Origin: Sinorhizobium sp. BG8
Lineage (GTDB): Bacteria > Pseudomonadota > Alphaproteobacteria > Rhizobiales > Rhizobiaceae
Direction: 5' to 3'
NCBI RefSeq assembly: GCF_016864555.1
Contig: NZ_CP044011.1
Span: forward strand, 2,065,501 to 2,129,500
DNA length: 64,000 nucleotides
Part shown: piece after piece, positions 1 to 8,165 of the stretch
Layout of the letters: each line of letters begins with the position of its first letter
Position numbering within the stretch: position 1 is the first letter of the stretch
The notes under the pieces: generated by a model
What the model was told of the DNA's origin: nothing
Seen by the model: only the letters and a program-made list of their open reading frames with translations
Database searches by the model: none
Made by a program: the position numbers and the translations under genes

Positions 1-144
1 GTGGAAAAGGACGGCAAGGACGTGTTCGTCATCAACGCCCAGAACTGCGTCCACTGCAAGACCTGCGACATCAAGGACCCCAACCAGAACATCAACTGGG
101 TGCCGCCACAAGGCGGCGAAGGGCCGGTCTATCCGAACATGTAG
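1..144 (+). CDS. Electron transfer flavoprotein-ubiquinone oxidoreductase, C-terminal end (partial)
   Basis: The window opens inside a reading frame that runs in frame 1 to a TAG at 142-144, giving 47 residues. The segment holds a CxxCxxC motif (Cys 16, 19 and 22 of the visible part) followed by [11 protein letters not shown] and a short PNM tail. This is the characteristic 4Fe-4S end of ETF-QO, the inner-membrane enzyme that passes electrons from reduced ETF (fatty-acid, amino-acid and choline/betaine oxidation) to ubiquinone. The FAD and quinone-binding parts lie outside the window. A FixC/FixX-type protein is the main alternative, but the length and sequence of the tail fit ETF-QO better. 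Confidence 0.85.
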   Translation: MEKDGKDVFVINAQNCVHCKTCDIKDPNQNINWVPPQGGEGPVYPNM

Positions 145-225
145 TGGTGTGGGGCATTGTTGCTGATCCTGCAGTAAGCTACCTTGTCTCCGGCGTGTAT
201 TTCGCCTCGCCGGGGAGGGGTGCCG

Positions 226-510
226 ATGAGCAAGTTTGCAGCCATCGACGTCGCGGTTCGCCTGCAGCTAGCGCAGGACGGAAAGGCGCTTGGACCGCGC
301 GATGCCATCGGAGGGGCGGCCACAGGTTACGCCAGCCCGGCCGAGATCGAGGAGTTTCTCCTCAGCGTCGCCAGAAGACTGCGGCTCGATACGCCCGCCC
401 TGCGGTTCGATTGGGGCGCGATAGACGCGGCGTCGATCGCCAACAGCAAGCTCTATGTCGTCCAGGAAATGATCGCCGAGAAGGCTTCGCTGGAGAAGTC
501 CGATGGTTAA
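226..510 (+). CDS. Hypothetical protein, 94 aa, first gene of an unrecognised operon
   Basis: I do not recognise this protein. The ATG at 226 follows a GGAGG-like site at 214-218, so I prefer it to the in-frame start at 184. The protein is soluble, without signal peptide or membrane segment, and mostly predicted helical, with an Ala-rich N-terminal half. Its last 8 bases overlap the start of the next gene, which implies translational coupling and a shared operon with the genes up to 2823. No motif allows a functional call. Confidence 0.6.
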   Translation: MSKFAAIDVAVRLQLAQDGKALGPRDAIGGAATGYASPAEIEEFLLSVARRLRLDTPALRFDWGAIDAASIANSKLYVVQEMIAEKASLEKSDG

Positions 511-997
511 CATTCCCGCCCTGGTCTTTCCCATCGTGCGCGCAGGCATGTCCGAGAGCATCCGTTCGATGTTCCGCAACGATGCCACCGATGCAGTCGT
601 TTCCGTGATCGGAGACAGTCTGCGCCTGACGCGACGGCCGACGATCGGCTACAACGACGCCTCGACACAGCCGGAACTGTTCTCCCAGGCCCTGCCGATG
701 ATGGTCGGTCTCGCGGTCGGACAGATTACGAACATGCGCCTTCAATCCAAGACACCCAGGTCCGGGGCCGGCCTGATCAGCGTCGACGCTGCGACGCTGG
801 GCGCCAGCGCTGCTTCCGTCATTGCCATCCTCGGATACGACGAAGAACTGAACGACGTGAGGCTGCTCGGGTTTCTCGACCGGGGCGCGGTGTACCAGCA
901 GGTGAAGGGCGTCTGGAAGTGCCCTGTCGACAGCGAGCTTTTCCGGGATGACGGGGTCTGCCCGATTCATGGCGAGAAACTGGAAAAACAGTCATAG
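503..997 (+). CDS. Hypothetical protein with C-terminal zinc-ribbon-like Cys/His motif, 164 aa
   Basis: An unrecognised 164-residue protein whose ATG lies inside the end of the previous gene. The final 30 residues contain a CP pair, about a dozen residues, then CPIHG, a spacing that resembles a small zinc ribbon or a Cys/His metal site. The centre is hydrophobic and Gly/Ala-rich (a MMVGLAVGQ segment) but not clearly membrane-spanning. It is followed after 12 bases by the large membrane protein of the same operon. The metal site is inferred from spacing only. Confidence 0.6.
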   Translation: MVNIPALVFPIVRAGMSESIRSMFRNDATDAVVSVIGDSLRLTRRPTIGYNDASTQPELFSQALPMMVGLAVGQITNMRLQSKTPRSGAGLISVDAATLGASAASVIAILGYDEELNDVRLLGFLDRGAVYQQVKGVWKCPVDSELFRDDGVCPIHGEKLEKQS

Positions 998-1009
998 GGG
1001 CTTCCGGCG

Positions 1010-2266
1010 ATGTTGACCGAAGTTCTCGGAAGGATCGACGGTTGGCTCGGCCGGTCCTTCATGCTGGCGCGCTTTTTCCCCTGGCTGCTTTTCTGCCTCG
1101 GCAATGCGTTCCTCGCTGGCGTCGCATTTCCGTCCGTGCGCGAATTCCTGCTGACGGAGTACCAGAACCTGGGCTCCGGCGAAAAGCTGGTCAACCTGGC
1201 AATGCTTCTCGCTGGCGTCGCGGTCCTTGCCTTCACGCTGTCTCCGCTGGTGCAGCCGATCACCAGCCTGCTGGAGGGGAAGGGGTTGCCCTGGTGGCTG
1301 GCGGAACCGCTCGTCCTCGGCCATGTCCTCAGCCGCGACCGCCGTCTCGAACGCGGCTATCGCATGTTTCTGAGGCGAGCCAAGCTGCCCGACAGCAAGG
1401 TGGTGATCACGAGGCTGTCGAAGGACCGTGCCGAAGGCGTATTCACCCGCGCAGTCACCAATCCCGACGCCATCAAGGCCGCGCAAAGAGCGATACGGTC
1501 ACTTCGGGCAACGCGTTACCTGAACAGGCCGATCGAGGTCGACGCGTTGCAGGAGGGCATAGACTGCTTGTCGAAGGCCCTCCGGGAGAACTGCGCAGAC
1601 GTGTCGAGGCTTTCTGCGTCTGCCGTCCGGGCGACGAGAAAGCGGGCCACACGGCTGGATGCCCTCCACAGGGAAATGATGTTCAAGATCGCGAAATATG
1701 CCAAGGACATAGCCGAAGCTCATGATGCGCGTGAATTTGCTGCATACGAAAGATCGTTTGCAGCCGCCGAAGTCGCGCCGACCCGTTTTGGCAACGACAT
1801 TGCCGCCCTGCGCAGCTATTGCGAAACGAGGTACGGCTTCTACTTCGACTTCTTCTGGCCGCGTCTGCAACTGGTTCTCAAGGACGAAGTCATTCTCGCC
1901 AGACTGGACAGCGCGCGCATCCAGCTGGACTTCTCGATCCTGAGCCTGGTGTTGAGCGGGCTGTTCACGGTGATCTGGCTCGTCGTCCTCGGTTTCTGGG
2001 GCACCTCGCTCGAGGCATTGCTGACGATCGCCATCGTTGGACCGTTGCTGATCGGCCTCTGGCTTTGGATCGTGCATGAGAGCTTTTCGGCCTACGCGGA
2101 GGTCGTGAAGGGCGCGATCGACACACGGCGCTTCGAGCTTCTGAGCGCCCTGAGGCGGCCTCTGCCGAAGACGGTCGAGGAGGAGCCGGAGGTCTGGCGC
2201 AGTACCGAACGGCTTCTGGCACTCGGGGAGCGGGACGAGGGCATCGTTTACGAGCATCCTCCATGA
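1010..2266 (+). CDS. Conserved integral membrane protein with large cytoplasmic domain, 418 aa
   Basis: This protein has two N-terminal hydrophobic segments (about residues 19-41 and 62-85), a polar and partly helical central region of more than 200 residues, and two further membrane segments near 305-327 and 331-353, followed by an acidic C-terminal tail. Just before the second membrane pair is a block reading PTRFGNDIAAL, then RYG and FWPRL. From memory this resembles a block found in uncharacterised membrane proteins of actinobacteria and cyanobacteria, which would suggest a horizontally spread family. Its stop overlaps the next start by four bases (ATGA). No function can be assigned. Confidence 0.7.
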   Translation: MLTEVLGRIDGWLGRSFMLARFFPWLLFCLGNAFLAGVAFPSVREFLLTEYQNLGSGEKLVNLAMLLAGVAVLAFTLSPLVQPITSLLEGKGLPWWLAEPLVLGHVLSRDRRLERGYRMFLRRAKLPDSKVVITRLSKDRAEGVFTRAVTNPDAIKAAQRAIRSLRATRYLNRPIEVDALQEGIDCLSKALRENCADVSRLSASAVRATRKRATRLDALHREMMFKIAKYAKDIAEAHDAREFAAYERSFAAAEVAPTRFGNDIAALRSYCETRYGFYFDFFWPRLQLVLKDEVILARLDSARIQLDFSILSLVLSGLFTVIWLVVLGFWGTSLEALLTIAIVGPLLIGLWLWIVHESFSAYAEVVKGAIDTRRFELLSALRRPLPKTVEEEPEVWRSTERLLALGERDEGIVYEHPP

Positions 2267-2823
2267 GCAGGCTTTGGACCATCGTCCTCGTATGGATCCT
2301 GGCATGCGCGCGCGCCATTCCGCTCCTCGTCTATGCGGGTGTGGTGATCTGGCTGGCGACGCTTATTTCGGGGCGCCAGGAGGTGCCGGAACCGGTGTCG
2401 CGTCGGGACGTGCAGAAGAGCCACCAATTGCAACCCGGTGATCTCACGACCCCCGCCATCGACAGGCTGGGCGGCAAGTACCTCAACCAGGATGTCCGCG
2501 CCGGCGGCAGGGTGACGGAGGATATGGTGGCCGACAGGCCGCCGCCTGCCGTGGCCGCGAACACCATGGCCGCGATCATCACGATCACCCGCAGCGACTG
2601 GGACAAGGCTGCGATCGGCAGCGGCAGCGACGTCCGGATCTGCGTCGGCGGCAAGGATTTCGCCGGGGTGACGAAGGTGCTTTCGGTGAACTGCGGTGCT
2701 CAGGACTGCGAGGTCGTCGTGGGATTACCCAGGCTTCCGAACCAGACTGTCGATCCGGTCGTCCTCTCGGGAGCCATGCTGGTCGACGGCAAGGTCCAAG
2801 GCTGCGCGTCCCCTCGGCCGTAG
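2263..2823 (+). CDS. Membrane-anchored protein with possible SAF-like domain, 186 aa
   Basis: The gene starts within the ATGA overlap with the previous gene. An N-terminal hydrophobic segment at about residues 8-37 would anchor it in the inner membrane with the rest outside. Residues 50-92 carry the pattern H-L-x-PGDL ... GKYL-x-x-D-V-x-AG-x-x-VT-x-D-M, which resembles the SAF domain of FlgA/CpaB-type proteins. The C-terminal half has four cysteines, including a NCGAQDC pair compatible with disulfides in the periplasm. The role is unknown. It is the last gene of the 226-2823 operon. Confidence 0.65.
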   Translation: MSRLWTIVLVWILACARAIPLLVYAGVVIWLATLISGRQEVPEPVSRRDVQKSHQLQPGDLTTPAIDRLGGKYLNQDVRAGGRVTEDMVADRPPPAVAANTMAAIITITRSDWDKAAIGSGSDVRICVGGKDFAGVTKVLSVNCGAQDCEVVVGLPRLPNQTVDPVVLSGAMLVDGKVQGCASPRP

Positions 2824-2920
2824 GCCAGCCTGGAGGGAGGCGCATCCCTCCCGCTTATCAGTTTGTTAACCATGATTTCCTTAGTTTCGGCGCCGTCACC
2901 GATAATTAAGGAATTTTGCG

Positions 2921-3541
2921 ATGTCGATTTCCCGCCGTGGCCTGCTTCTGGGTGCGTCCGCGCTGCTCGCAGGCTGTGCAACGAACGGTCCTGACCACCG
3001 TGCGAACTACGCTTCGCTTCCCGACGAGAAGCATCCGCTTCCCGCGATGCCGCTCGACAGGATCAAGCCGGAGTTGAGGCGGCAGGAAGTGGCCTTTGAG
3101 ACCGGCGAGAAACCGGGAACGATCGTCGTCGATACGCCCGCAAGACGCCTGTACTACGTCCTCGGTGATGGCCGGGCGATGCGCTACGGCATCGGCGTCG
3201 GCCGGGATGGCTACGCGCTCAGCGGAAATGCCTACATCGGCCGCAAGGCGGAATGGCCCAGCTGGACGCCGACGCCCAACATGATCCGCCGCGATCCTCA
3301 GAAGAACCTCAAATATGCGGGCGGCGTCGAGGGCGGCCCCAACAACCCGCTCGGCGCAAGGGCGATCTATCTCTACCAGGGCGGCAATGACACGATGTTC
3401 CGCATCCACGGCACCAACCAGCCGCAGTCGATCGGTCTCGCCATGTCCAGCGGTTGCGTGCGAATGCTCAACCACGATGTCATCGATCTCTACGAAAAAG
3501 CCACCGTCGGCGGCCGCGTCGTCATCGTCCAGGCCGCCTGA
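2921..3541 (+). CDS. L,D-transpeptidase lipoprotein (ErfK/YbiS/YcfS/YnhG family)
   Basis: A 206-residue protein with twin arginines at 5-6 and a lipobox ending in Cys19 (LAGC), so it is predicted to be an exported lipoprotein. The YkuD catalytic domain is at about 65-203. It shows HGTNQP at 163-168 and SSGCVRM with the nucleophile Cys179, the family signature. The family forms 3-3 peptidoglycan cross-links or attaches proteins to peptidoglycan in the periplasm. The gene stands alone, with a 97-base AT-richer gap upstream. Confidence 0.92.
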   Translation: MSISRRGLLLGASALLAGCATNGPDHRANYASLPDEKHPLPAMPLDRIKPELRRQEVAFETGEKPGTIVVDTPARRLYYVLGDGRAMRYGIGVGRDGYALSGNAYIGRKAEWPSWTPTPNMIRRDPQKNLKYAGGVEGGPNNPLGARAIYLYQGGNDTMFRIHGTNQPQSIGLAMSSGCVRMLNHDVIDLYEKATVGGRVVIVQAA

Positions 3542-3830
3542 CGCCGCCCCTCCGATATCGTCACAGATAGGTCCTGCACATTTGGCCCGCCGCCTGTCGG
3601 GAAGGGCGGCGCGTGGCCAAATCTGCCCATGGCGCAACACGAGCACTCACGGGCGCAATCTGACCGGCATTCGTGGCTGTAGCTGCAAAGTTTGAACGGG
3701 TGAGATTGTTGCGAGCTGATGGCAGGGAGTAGCCATGGCATCGGGCCCTCCATCCGGTCGCAAACGGCTGCGGCGGCGCGGCCGGCCAATGCGCACGCCA
3801 TACACTGCCTAAACGATAAAGGGAACCATC

Positions 3831-4832
3831 ATGAAAAACCTACTCGCAAGCACCTGTCTCGCCTTCGGGCTTTTTGCCATGGCAGGCGCAGCCTCCGCGG
3901 CGGAATGCGGCGACGTCACAATTGCAAGCATGAACTGGCAGAGCGCCGAAGTGCTTGCGAGCCTGGACAAGTTCATCCTCAACGAAGGCTACGGCTGCAA
4001 CGCCGAAATCATCGTGGGCGACACGGTGCCGACCATTACCTCCATGATCGAGAAGGGCGAGCCGGATGTTGCGCCTGAAGGCTGGGTGGATCTGTTGCCG
4101 GATGTCGTCAATCGTGGCCTGGAGGAAGGCAAGATCGTTGGCGCGGCAGTCGCGCTCTCCGACGGCGGTGTCCAGGGATGGTGGATCCCGAAGTACATTG
4201 TCGACGCTCATCCGGACATCAAGACGATCGATGACGCGCTCAAGCATCCTGAACTGTTCCCCGATCCGGAAGACAGCAGCAAGGGCGCCGTCCACAACGG
4301 TCCGCAGGGTTGGGGCGGCACGGTCGTCACCTCGCAGCTCTTCAAGGCCTATGGCGGCGAAGCCGCCGGCTTCAACTTGATCGACACCGGATCTGCGGCC
4401 GGCCTCGACGGCTCGATCGCCAAGGCCTACGAGCGCAAGGAAGGCTGGGTCGGCTACTACTGGGCTCCGACCGCTCTTCTCGGCAAATATGAGATGGTCA
4501 AGCTCGACCACGGCGTTGCGGCTGACCCTGCCGAATGGAAGCGCTGCAACACCGTTGCCGATTGCGCCGACCCGAAGAAGAACGACTGGCCGAAGGACAG
4601 GGTCAACACGCTGGTCACAAAGGGCTTTGCGGACCGTGCCGGTGCACCCGTCATGGACTACCTCAACAAGCGCACCTGGACCAACGACACGGTCAACAAG
4701 CTCATGGCCTGGATGACCGACAACCAGGCGAGCGGCGAGGACGGTGCCAAGCATTTCCTCCAGGAAAATCCGGACCTGTGGACCCCCTGGGTCTCTCAGG
4801 AGGCCGCCGACAAGATCAAGGCTGCGCTCTGA
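3831..4832 (+). CDS. ABC transporter periplasmic binding protein, glycine betaine/choline-type (OpuAC family)
   Basis: A 333-residue protein with a signal peptide cleaved after ASA at about residue 23, preceded by a good ribosome site (AAAGGGA). The fold-class markers are the NWQSAE block near 35-40, PEGW near 82-85, and the aromatic blocks QGWW and GYYW. Such Trp/Tyr residues commonly form the cage for quaternary ammonium ligands in this family. The substrate is likely a betaine, proline betaine or choline, for osmoprotection or catabolism. The permease gene follows after two hairpins. No ATPase gene is adjacent. Confidence 0.9.
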   Translation: MKNLLASTCLAFGLFAMAGAASAAECGDVTIASMNWQSAEVLASLDKFILNEGYGCNAEIIVGDTVPTITSMIEKGEPDVAPEGWVDLLPDVVNRGLEEGKIVGAAVALSDGGVQGWWIPKYIVDAHPDIKTIDDALKHPELFPDPEDSSKGAVHNGPQGWGGTVVTSQLFKAYGGEAAGFNLIDTGSAAGLDGSIAKAYERKEGWVGYYWAPTALLGKYEMVKLDHGVAADPAEWKRCNTVADCADPKKNDWPKDRVNTLVTKGFADRAGAPVMDYLNKRTWTNDTVNKLMAWMTDNQASGEDGAKHFLQENPDLWTPWVSQEAADKIKAAL

Positions 4833-4864
4833 ACGGGTTGCAGGGCACTTTCACAGGTCTAGAG

Positions 4865-4934
4865 TGATGGCGGCGCGCGCTGAAGGGCGCGCCGTCATCA
4901 GCATTCAAGGCGGCTGGGCGCAGGAACGCCCAGC
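4865..4934 (+). promoter_or_regulatory. Two strong hairpins between the binding-protein and permease genes
   Basis: The first hairpin pairs 4865-4878 with 4887-4900 (14 pairs including one G-T, 8-base loop). The second pairs 4913-4920 with 4927-4934 (8 perfect pairs, 6-base loop). Neither is followed by a T run, so they look like intercistronic RNA structures rather than full terminators. In ABC operons such structures usually stabilise the binding-protein part of the message and lower permease expression. Confidence 0.55.
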
Positions 4935-4963
4935 GCCGAGACAGGCATGAGAAGGGGATCGGC

Positions 4964-5851
4964 ATGGACTGGTTGACCAAGTTTCCGCACATGAACGACG
5001 ACTCGCTCAGGACGCTCAAGAAGGCGATTGACGAGGGGTTCCGGGCGTTTACCCGAGCCTATGGCGACGGCATCGAATCATTTTTCGAGCCACTGCAGTA
5101 TTTTCTCATTTTTTCCGAGCGTCTGATGACGCGTACGCCCTGGCCGATCGTTCTCCTCGCGGTCGCCCTTATCGCCTGGTTTGCGAGCCGCAACTGGAAG
5201 ATCGTGGTGGGTTGCGTCGCAACGCTGCTGGTCATCGGTTACTTCGACATGTGGGACGACACGATGAAGACGATCTCGATGATCCTCGTCTGTACCGTCC
5301 TGTCGATCGCGATCGGCATTCCGATCGGCATAATAATGTCTCGCTCCGACCGGTTTCAGAACATGGTCAATCCTGTGCTGGACGTCATGCAGACCATGCC
5401 GAGCTTCGTGTACCTCATTCCCGTGGTCATGCTGCTGGGCATCGGCAAGGTGCCGGGACTGATTGCGGTGGTCATCTATGCCATCCCGCCGATGATCCGC
5501 CTCACCAATCTGGGCATCCGGCTCGTCGACAAGGATGTTCTCGAGGCAGCCGACGCCTTCGGTTCCTCCAACTGGCAGAAGCTGAAGAACGTGCAGATGC
5601 CGCTTGCACTGCCGACGATCATGGCCGGCATCAACCAGACCATCATGATGGCGCTGGCCATGGTGGTGATCGCCTCCATGATCGGCGTCCAGGGACTGGG
5701 GCAGCCGGTGCTCAAGGCGATCGCCAACCAGTACTTCACGCTTGGGATCTTCAACGGCCTGGCGATTGTCGGCATCGCGATCATCTTCGATCGCGTGAGC
5801 CAGGCCTACGGCAAGCGCCTGCAGCGCCACCGTGAGGTCGTGCACGGCTAG
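4964..5851 (+). CDS. ABC transporter permease, glycine betaine/proline type (ProW-like)
   Basis: A 295-residue inner-membrane protein. After an amphipathic N-terminus it has hydrophobic segments from about residue 60 onward and a binding-protein-dependent transport domain at about 95-285. The EAA-type loop reads EAADAFGSSNWQKL, the coupling helix that contacts the ATPase. The start ATG follows GAGAAGGGG. The gene forms an operon with the binding protein upstream. The expected ProV-type ATPase is absent: a terminator and a gene on the opposite strand follow directly. Confidence 0.9.
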   Translation: MDWLTKFPHMNDDSLRTLKKAIDEGFRAFTRAYGDGIESFFEPLQYFLIFSERLMTRTPWPIVLLAVALIAWFASRNWKIVVGCVATLLVIGYFDMWDDTMKTISMILVCTVLSIAIGIPIGIIMSRSDRFQNMVNPVLDVMQTMPSFVYLIPVVMLLGIGKVPGLIAVVIYAIPPMIRLTNLGIRLVDKDVLEAADAFGSSNWQKLKNVQMPLALPTIMAGINQTIMMALAMVVIASMIGVQGLGQPVLKAIANQYFTLGIFNGLAIVGIAIIFDRVSQAYGKRLQRHREVVHG

Positions 5852-5859
5852 TTGCGCAA

Positions 5860-5889
5860 AGGCCCCGCCCCAGAGATGGAGCGGGGCCT
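5860..5889. terminator. Bidirectional hairpin terminator between permease and doxX genes
   Basis: Nine perfect pairs (5860-5868 with 5881-5889) around a 12-base loop, lying between two converging genes. There is no strong T run, so it may act through stem stability. Its position marks the end of the ABC operon. Confidence 0.6.
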
Positions 5890-5896
5890 CGCATGC

Positions 5897-6346
5897 TCAT
5901 GCGATCTGCTGCTGGATCAGGGAGGGATCGGTATTCGCTCGCCCTGCAAGCGGGGAAGCCGATTTCCAGGCAACCACCATCATGGCGCCTATGACGGTGA
6001 TGTGTTCCGCCACGACATAGAATTCGAGCGTCCGGAACGGCTCCTCCATCGTCCAGAAGTTATGAGCGATCGGTATCGTCAGCGCCGTGAACACCGAAAG
6101 CATGCCGGCGCCGAGCCAGGTCCATCGGTTGGCTATGACGAGGGCCGAGCCTGCGATCTGCGTGAGGGCGACCGCGACGTTGAAGAACGGTGCCGGCTGC
6201 AGCCCGAAATGGGCCATTTCCACGACCCCTGCGTTGAAATCGATCAGCTTGGACAGGCCGCTGGCCCAGAACATCGAGGTGAGTATCGTCCGCGCCAGAT
6301 AGCCGAACCAGCGGGATCCGGTGATTGAATCGATAAGCGAAGGCAT
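5897..6346 (-). CDS. DoxX family membrane protein
   Basis: A 149-residue protein starting at the ATG at 6346 after a GGAG site. An upstream in-frame extension to 6571 has no protein-like character and crosses the MFS terminator. Four hydrophobic segments are visible, with the RTILTSMFWASGLSKL block in the first helix that is typical of DoxX/SURF4-like proteins. The family is often tied to thiol or oxidative stress, but the molecular role is unsettled. The upstream gap holds inverted repeats that may bind a regulator. Confidence 0.85.
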   Translation of the reverse strand: MPSLIDSITGSRWFGYLARTILTSMFWASGLSKLIDFNAGVVEMAHFGLQPAPFFNVAVALTQIAGSALVIANRWTWLGAGMLSVFTALTIPIAHNFWTMEEPFRTLEFYVVAEHITVIGAMMVVAWKSASPLAGRANTDPSLIQQQIA

Positions 6347-6449
6347 TTCAGTCTCCGATGAATGGTGTTGAAGACCGGGTATCCAGAGGATCTCCGGAGA
6401 GCAGCAGTCGCCCGAAAGAGGCTTTGTTTGACGTGCTGCGCTGCTAACA

Positions 6450-6494
6450 GCTCTACCAGAGCGGTAGTCCGATGATGTCACTGCGGTAACATCA
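6450..6494. promoter_or_regulatory. Cluster of inverted repeats upstream of doxX
   Basis: GCTCT-ACC-AGAGC at 6450-6462 overlaps CTACC-N5-GGTAG at 6453-6467, and TGATGT-N10-ACATCA lies at 6473-6494. They sit 100-150 bases upstream of the doxX start in an otherwise empty gap, as expected of operator sites. The regulator is not encoded next to them. Confidence 0.35.
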
Positions 6495-6532
6495 CACCGA
6501 GCCTGCGCGCGTTCCTGCGTTGCTCGTGCCGC

Positions 6533-6569
6533 AAAAGAAAAAGGCGCCCCGCCTGGAAAGGGGGACGCC
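6533..6569 (-). terminator. Rho-independent terminator of the MFS gene
   Basis: Read on the minus strand, a GC-rich stem (6561-6569 with 6543-6550, one mismatch) is followed by a T-rich run (complement of 6533-6542). It lies 27 bases beyond the MFS stop codon. Confidence 0.65.
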
Positions 6570-6595
6570 ATCGATCTGGACCTGGAGTTTTCCGG

Positions 6596-7843
6596 TTACT
6601 CTGCCGGACAGGTCATCCCGGTGTCGGTGCGGCGATCGTTGCGCTCCAGCGCAAGCGACAGGAAGAAGACGCCCATTCCGCAGAAGGCCATGATCGCGCC
6701 GACGAAGCCGACGGAGGCATAGCCGTAGCCCGCGGTGATCGCGATACCGCCGAGCAGCGCGCCAAGCGCGTTCGCCACGTTGAAGGCCGAGTGGTTTAGG
6801 GCCGCGGCGAGCGTCTGGGCATTGCCTGCCACATCCATCAGTCGCGTCTGCAGCGCCGGTCCGACGACGAAGCTGCAGCCGATGAGGAAGCAGCAGAGGC
6901 ACAACATGGCCGGGATATGCGCCGTCAGGGAGAGCAGCACCAGCACGAGAAGGTAGGCGAAGAGCGCCCAGCCGATGGTGCGCATAAGCGATAGGTCCGC
7001 CAGCTTGGCGCCGAAGATGTTGCCGACGATCATGCCGGAGCCGAAGAGCGCCATCACCACCGGTACCATGGAAATCGGCAGCTTCGCGACATCAGTGACG
7101 ATCGGCGAGATATAGGTGAACACCGAGAACATTCCGCAGAAGCCCGTGGCCGCGATCCCGAGCGTCAGCCACACCTGCTTACGCTTGAGCGCCCCGAGCT
7201 CGGTCAGCGCATTCACGCCGCTGGCTTGCTTGTCGCGAGGCAGGAACGCCGCGATCAGGATGACGGTGAGCATGCCGGTGGCGCCGACGGCCGCGAACAT
7301 CAGCTGCCATTCGAACACCTGGCCGAGGAAGGCGGCGAGCGGCGTGCCGATCAAGGTGGCGACGGTAAGGCCCAGCATCACGCGGCCGACGGCCTGGGTG
7401 CGCTTGTTCATCGGAACCATCGAGGCGGCGACGAGGGCCGCTACGCCGAAATAGGCGCCGTGCGGCAGGCCGGTGAGGAACCGCATCAGGATGAAGCTCT
7501 CGAAGGTGGGGGCAATGGCACTCGCGAGGTTGCCGAGCGCAAACACCAGCATAAGTCCGAGCAACAGGTCGCGCCGGCGGAATCGGGCGCCGATCACCGC
7601 CAGAATCGGAGCGCCGACGACGACGCCGAGAGCATAGGCGCTGATGACGTACCCTGCCTGGGCGCTTGTGACGTCGAAGCTCCTGGCGACGTCCGGCAGA
7701 AGACCCATGATGGCGAACTCGCCGGTTCCTATGCCGAAGCTGCCGACGGCGAGCGCCAGGATGATGAGCGTTACGGTGAGCGGGGAGACCGTTGGCTGCG
7801 CGGAGGAGGGCACAGCGCGATCGGAGATGGGTAGGTCGGACAC
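6596..7843 (-). CDS. MFS transporter, DHA1/AraJ-like efflux permease
   Basis: About 415 residues with twelve hydrophobic segments. The first helix carries FGIGTGEFAIMGLLP and the loop between helices 2 and 3 carries GARFRRRDLL, the usual MFS signature A position. FLTGLPHGAYFG resembles AraJ/YdhP-type drug and sugar exporters. I chose the GTG at 7843 because a GGAG site lies just upstream and the residues before it in the longer frame (from 7924) are not protein-like. It is transcribed divergently from the lipid kinase gene. The substrate is unknown. Confidence 0.88.
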   Translation of the reverse strand: MSDLPISDRAVPSSAQPTVSPLTVTLIILALAVGSFGIGTGEFAIMGLLPDVARSFDVTSAQAGYVISAYALGVVVGAPILAVIGARFRRRDLLLGLMLVFALGNLASAIAPTFESFILMRFLTGLPHGAYFGVAALVAASMVPMNKRTQAVGRVMLGLTVATLIGTPLAAFLGQVFEWQLMFAAVGATGMLTVILIAAFLPRDKQASGVNALTELGALKRKQVWLTLGIAATGFCGMFSVFTYISPIVTDVAKLPISMVPVVMALFGSGMIVGNIFGAKLADLSLMRTIGWALFAYLLVLVLLSLTAHIPAMLCLCCFLIGCSFVVGPALQTRLMDVAGNAQTLAAALNHSAFNVANALGALLGGIAITAGYGYASVGFVGAIMAFCGMGVFFLSLALERNDRRTDTGMTCPAE

Positions 7844-8165
7844 GTTGGCTCCGTGGAAGAGCCCTGCGCGGCGGCACAGGTGGAAACGGGCACGTCCAGC
7901 CACTCCTCCTGGCTGCGCTTGCAAATCTCCGGCCGGTTGGCCTTGCGGGGAAACAATTGGAAATCGGCCTGAATAGACGCGATTGTGCGGAACTTTAGCA
8001 GGATTCGACGGGAATCAAATCACTATTTTTTGCGACGCAAACTTGTCCATTTCCGGCGGCTATCACTTCCTGGTGATCGCACTTTCCCGCTCATGCTGTT
8101 TTTTTGCCGTTTTCAACCCTATCTAATGAGGGGGTGCCACCCGGAGCATTCCATGGAGATGGCGA

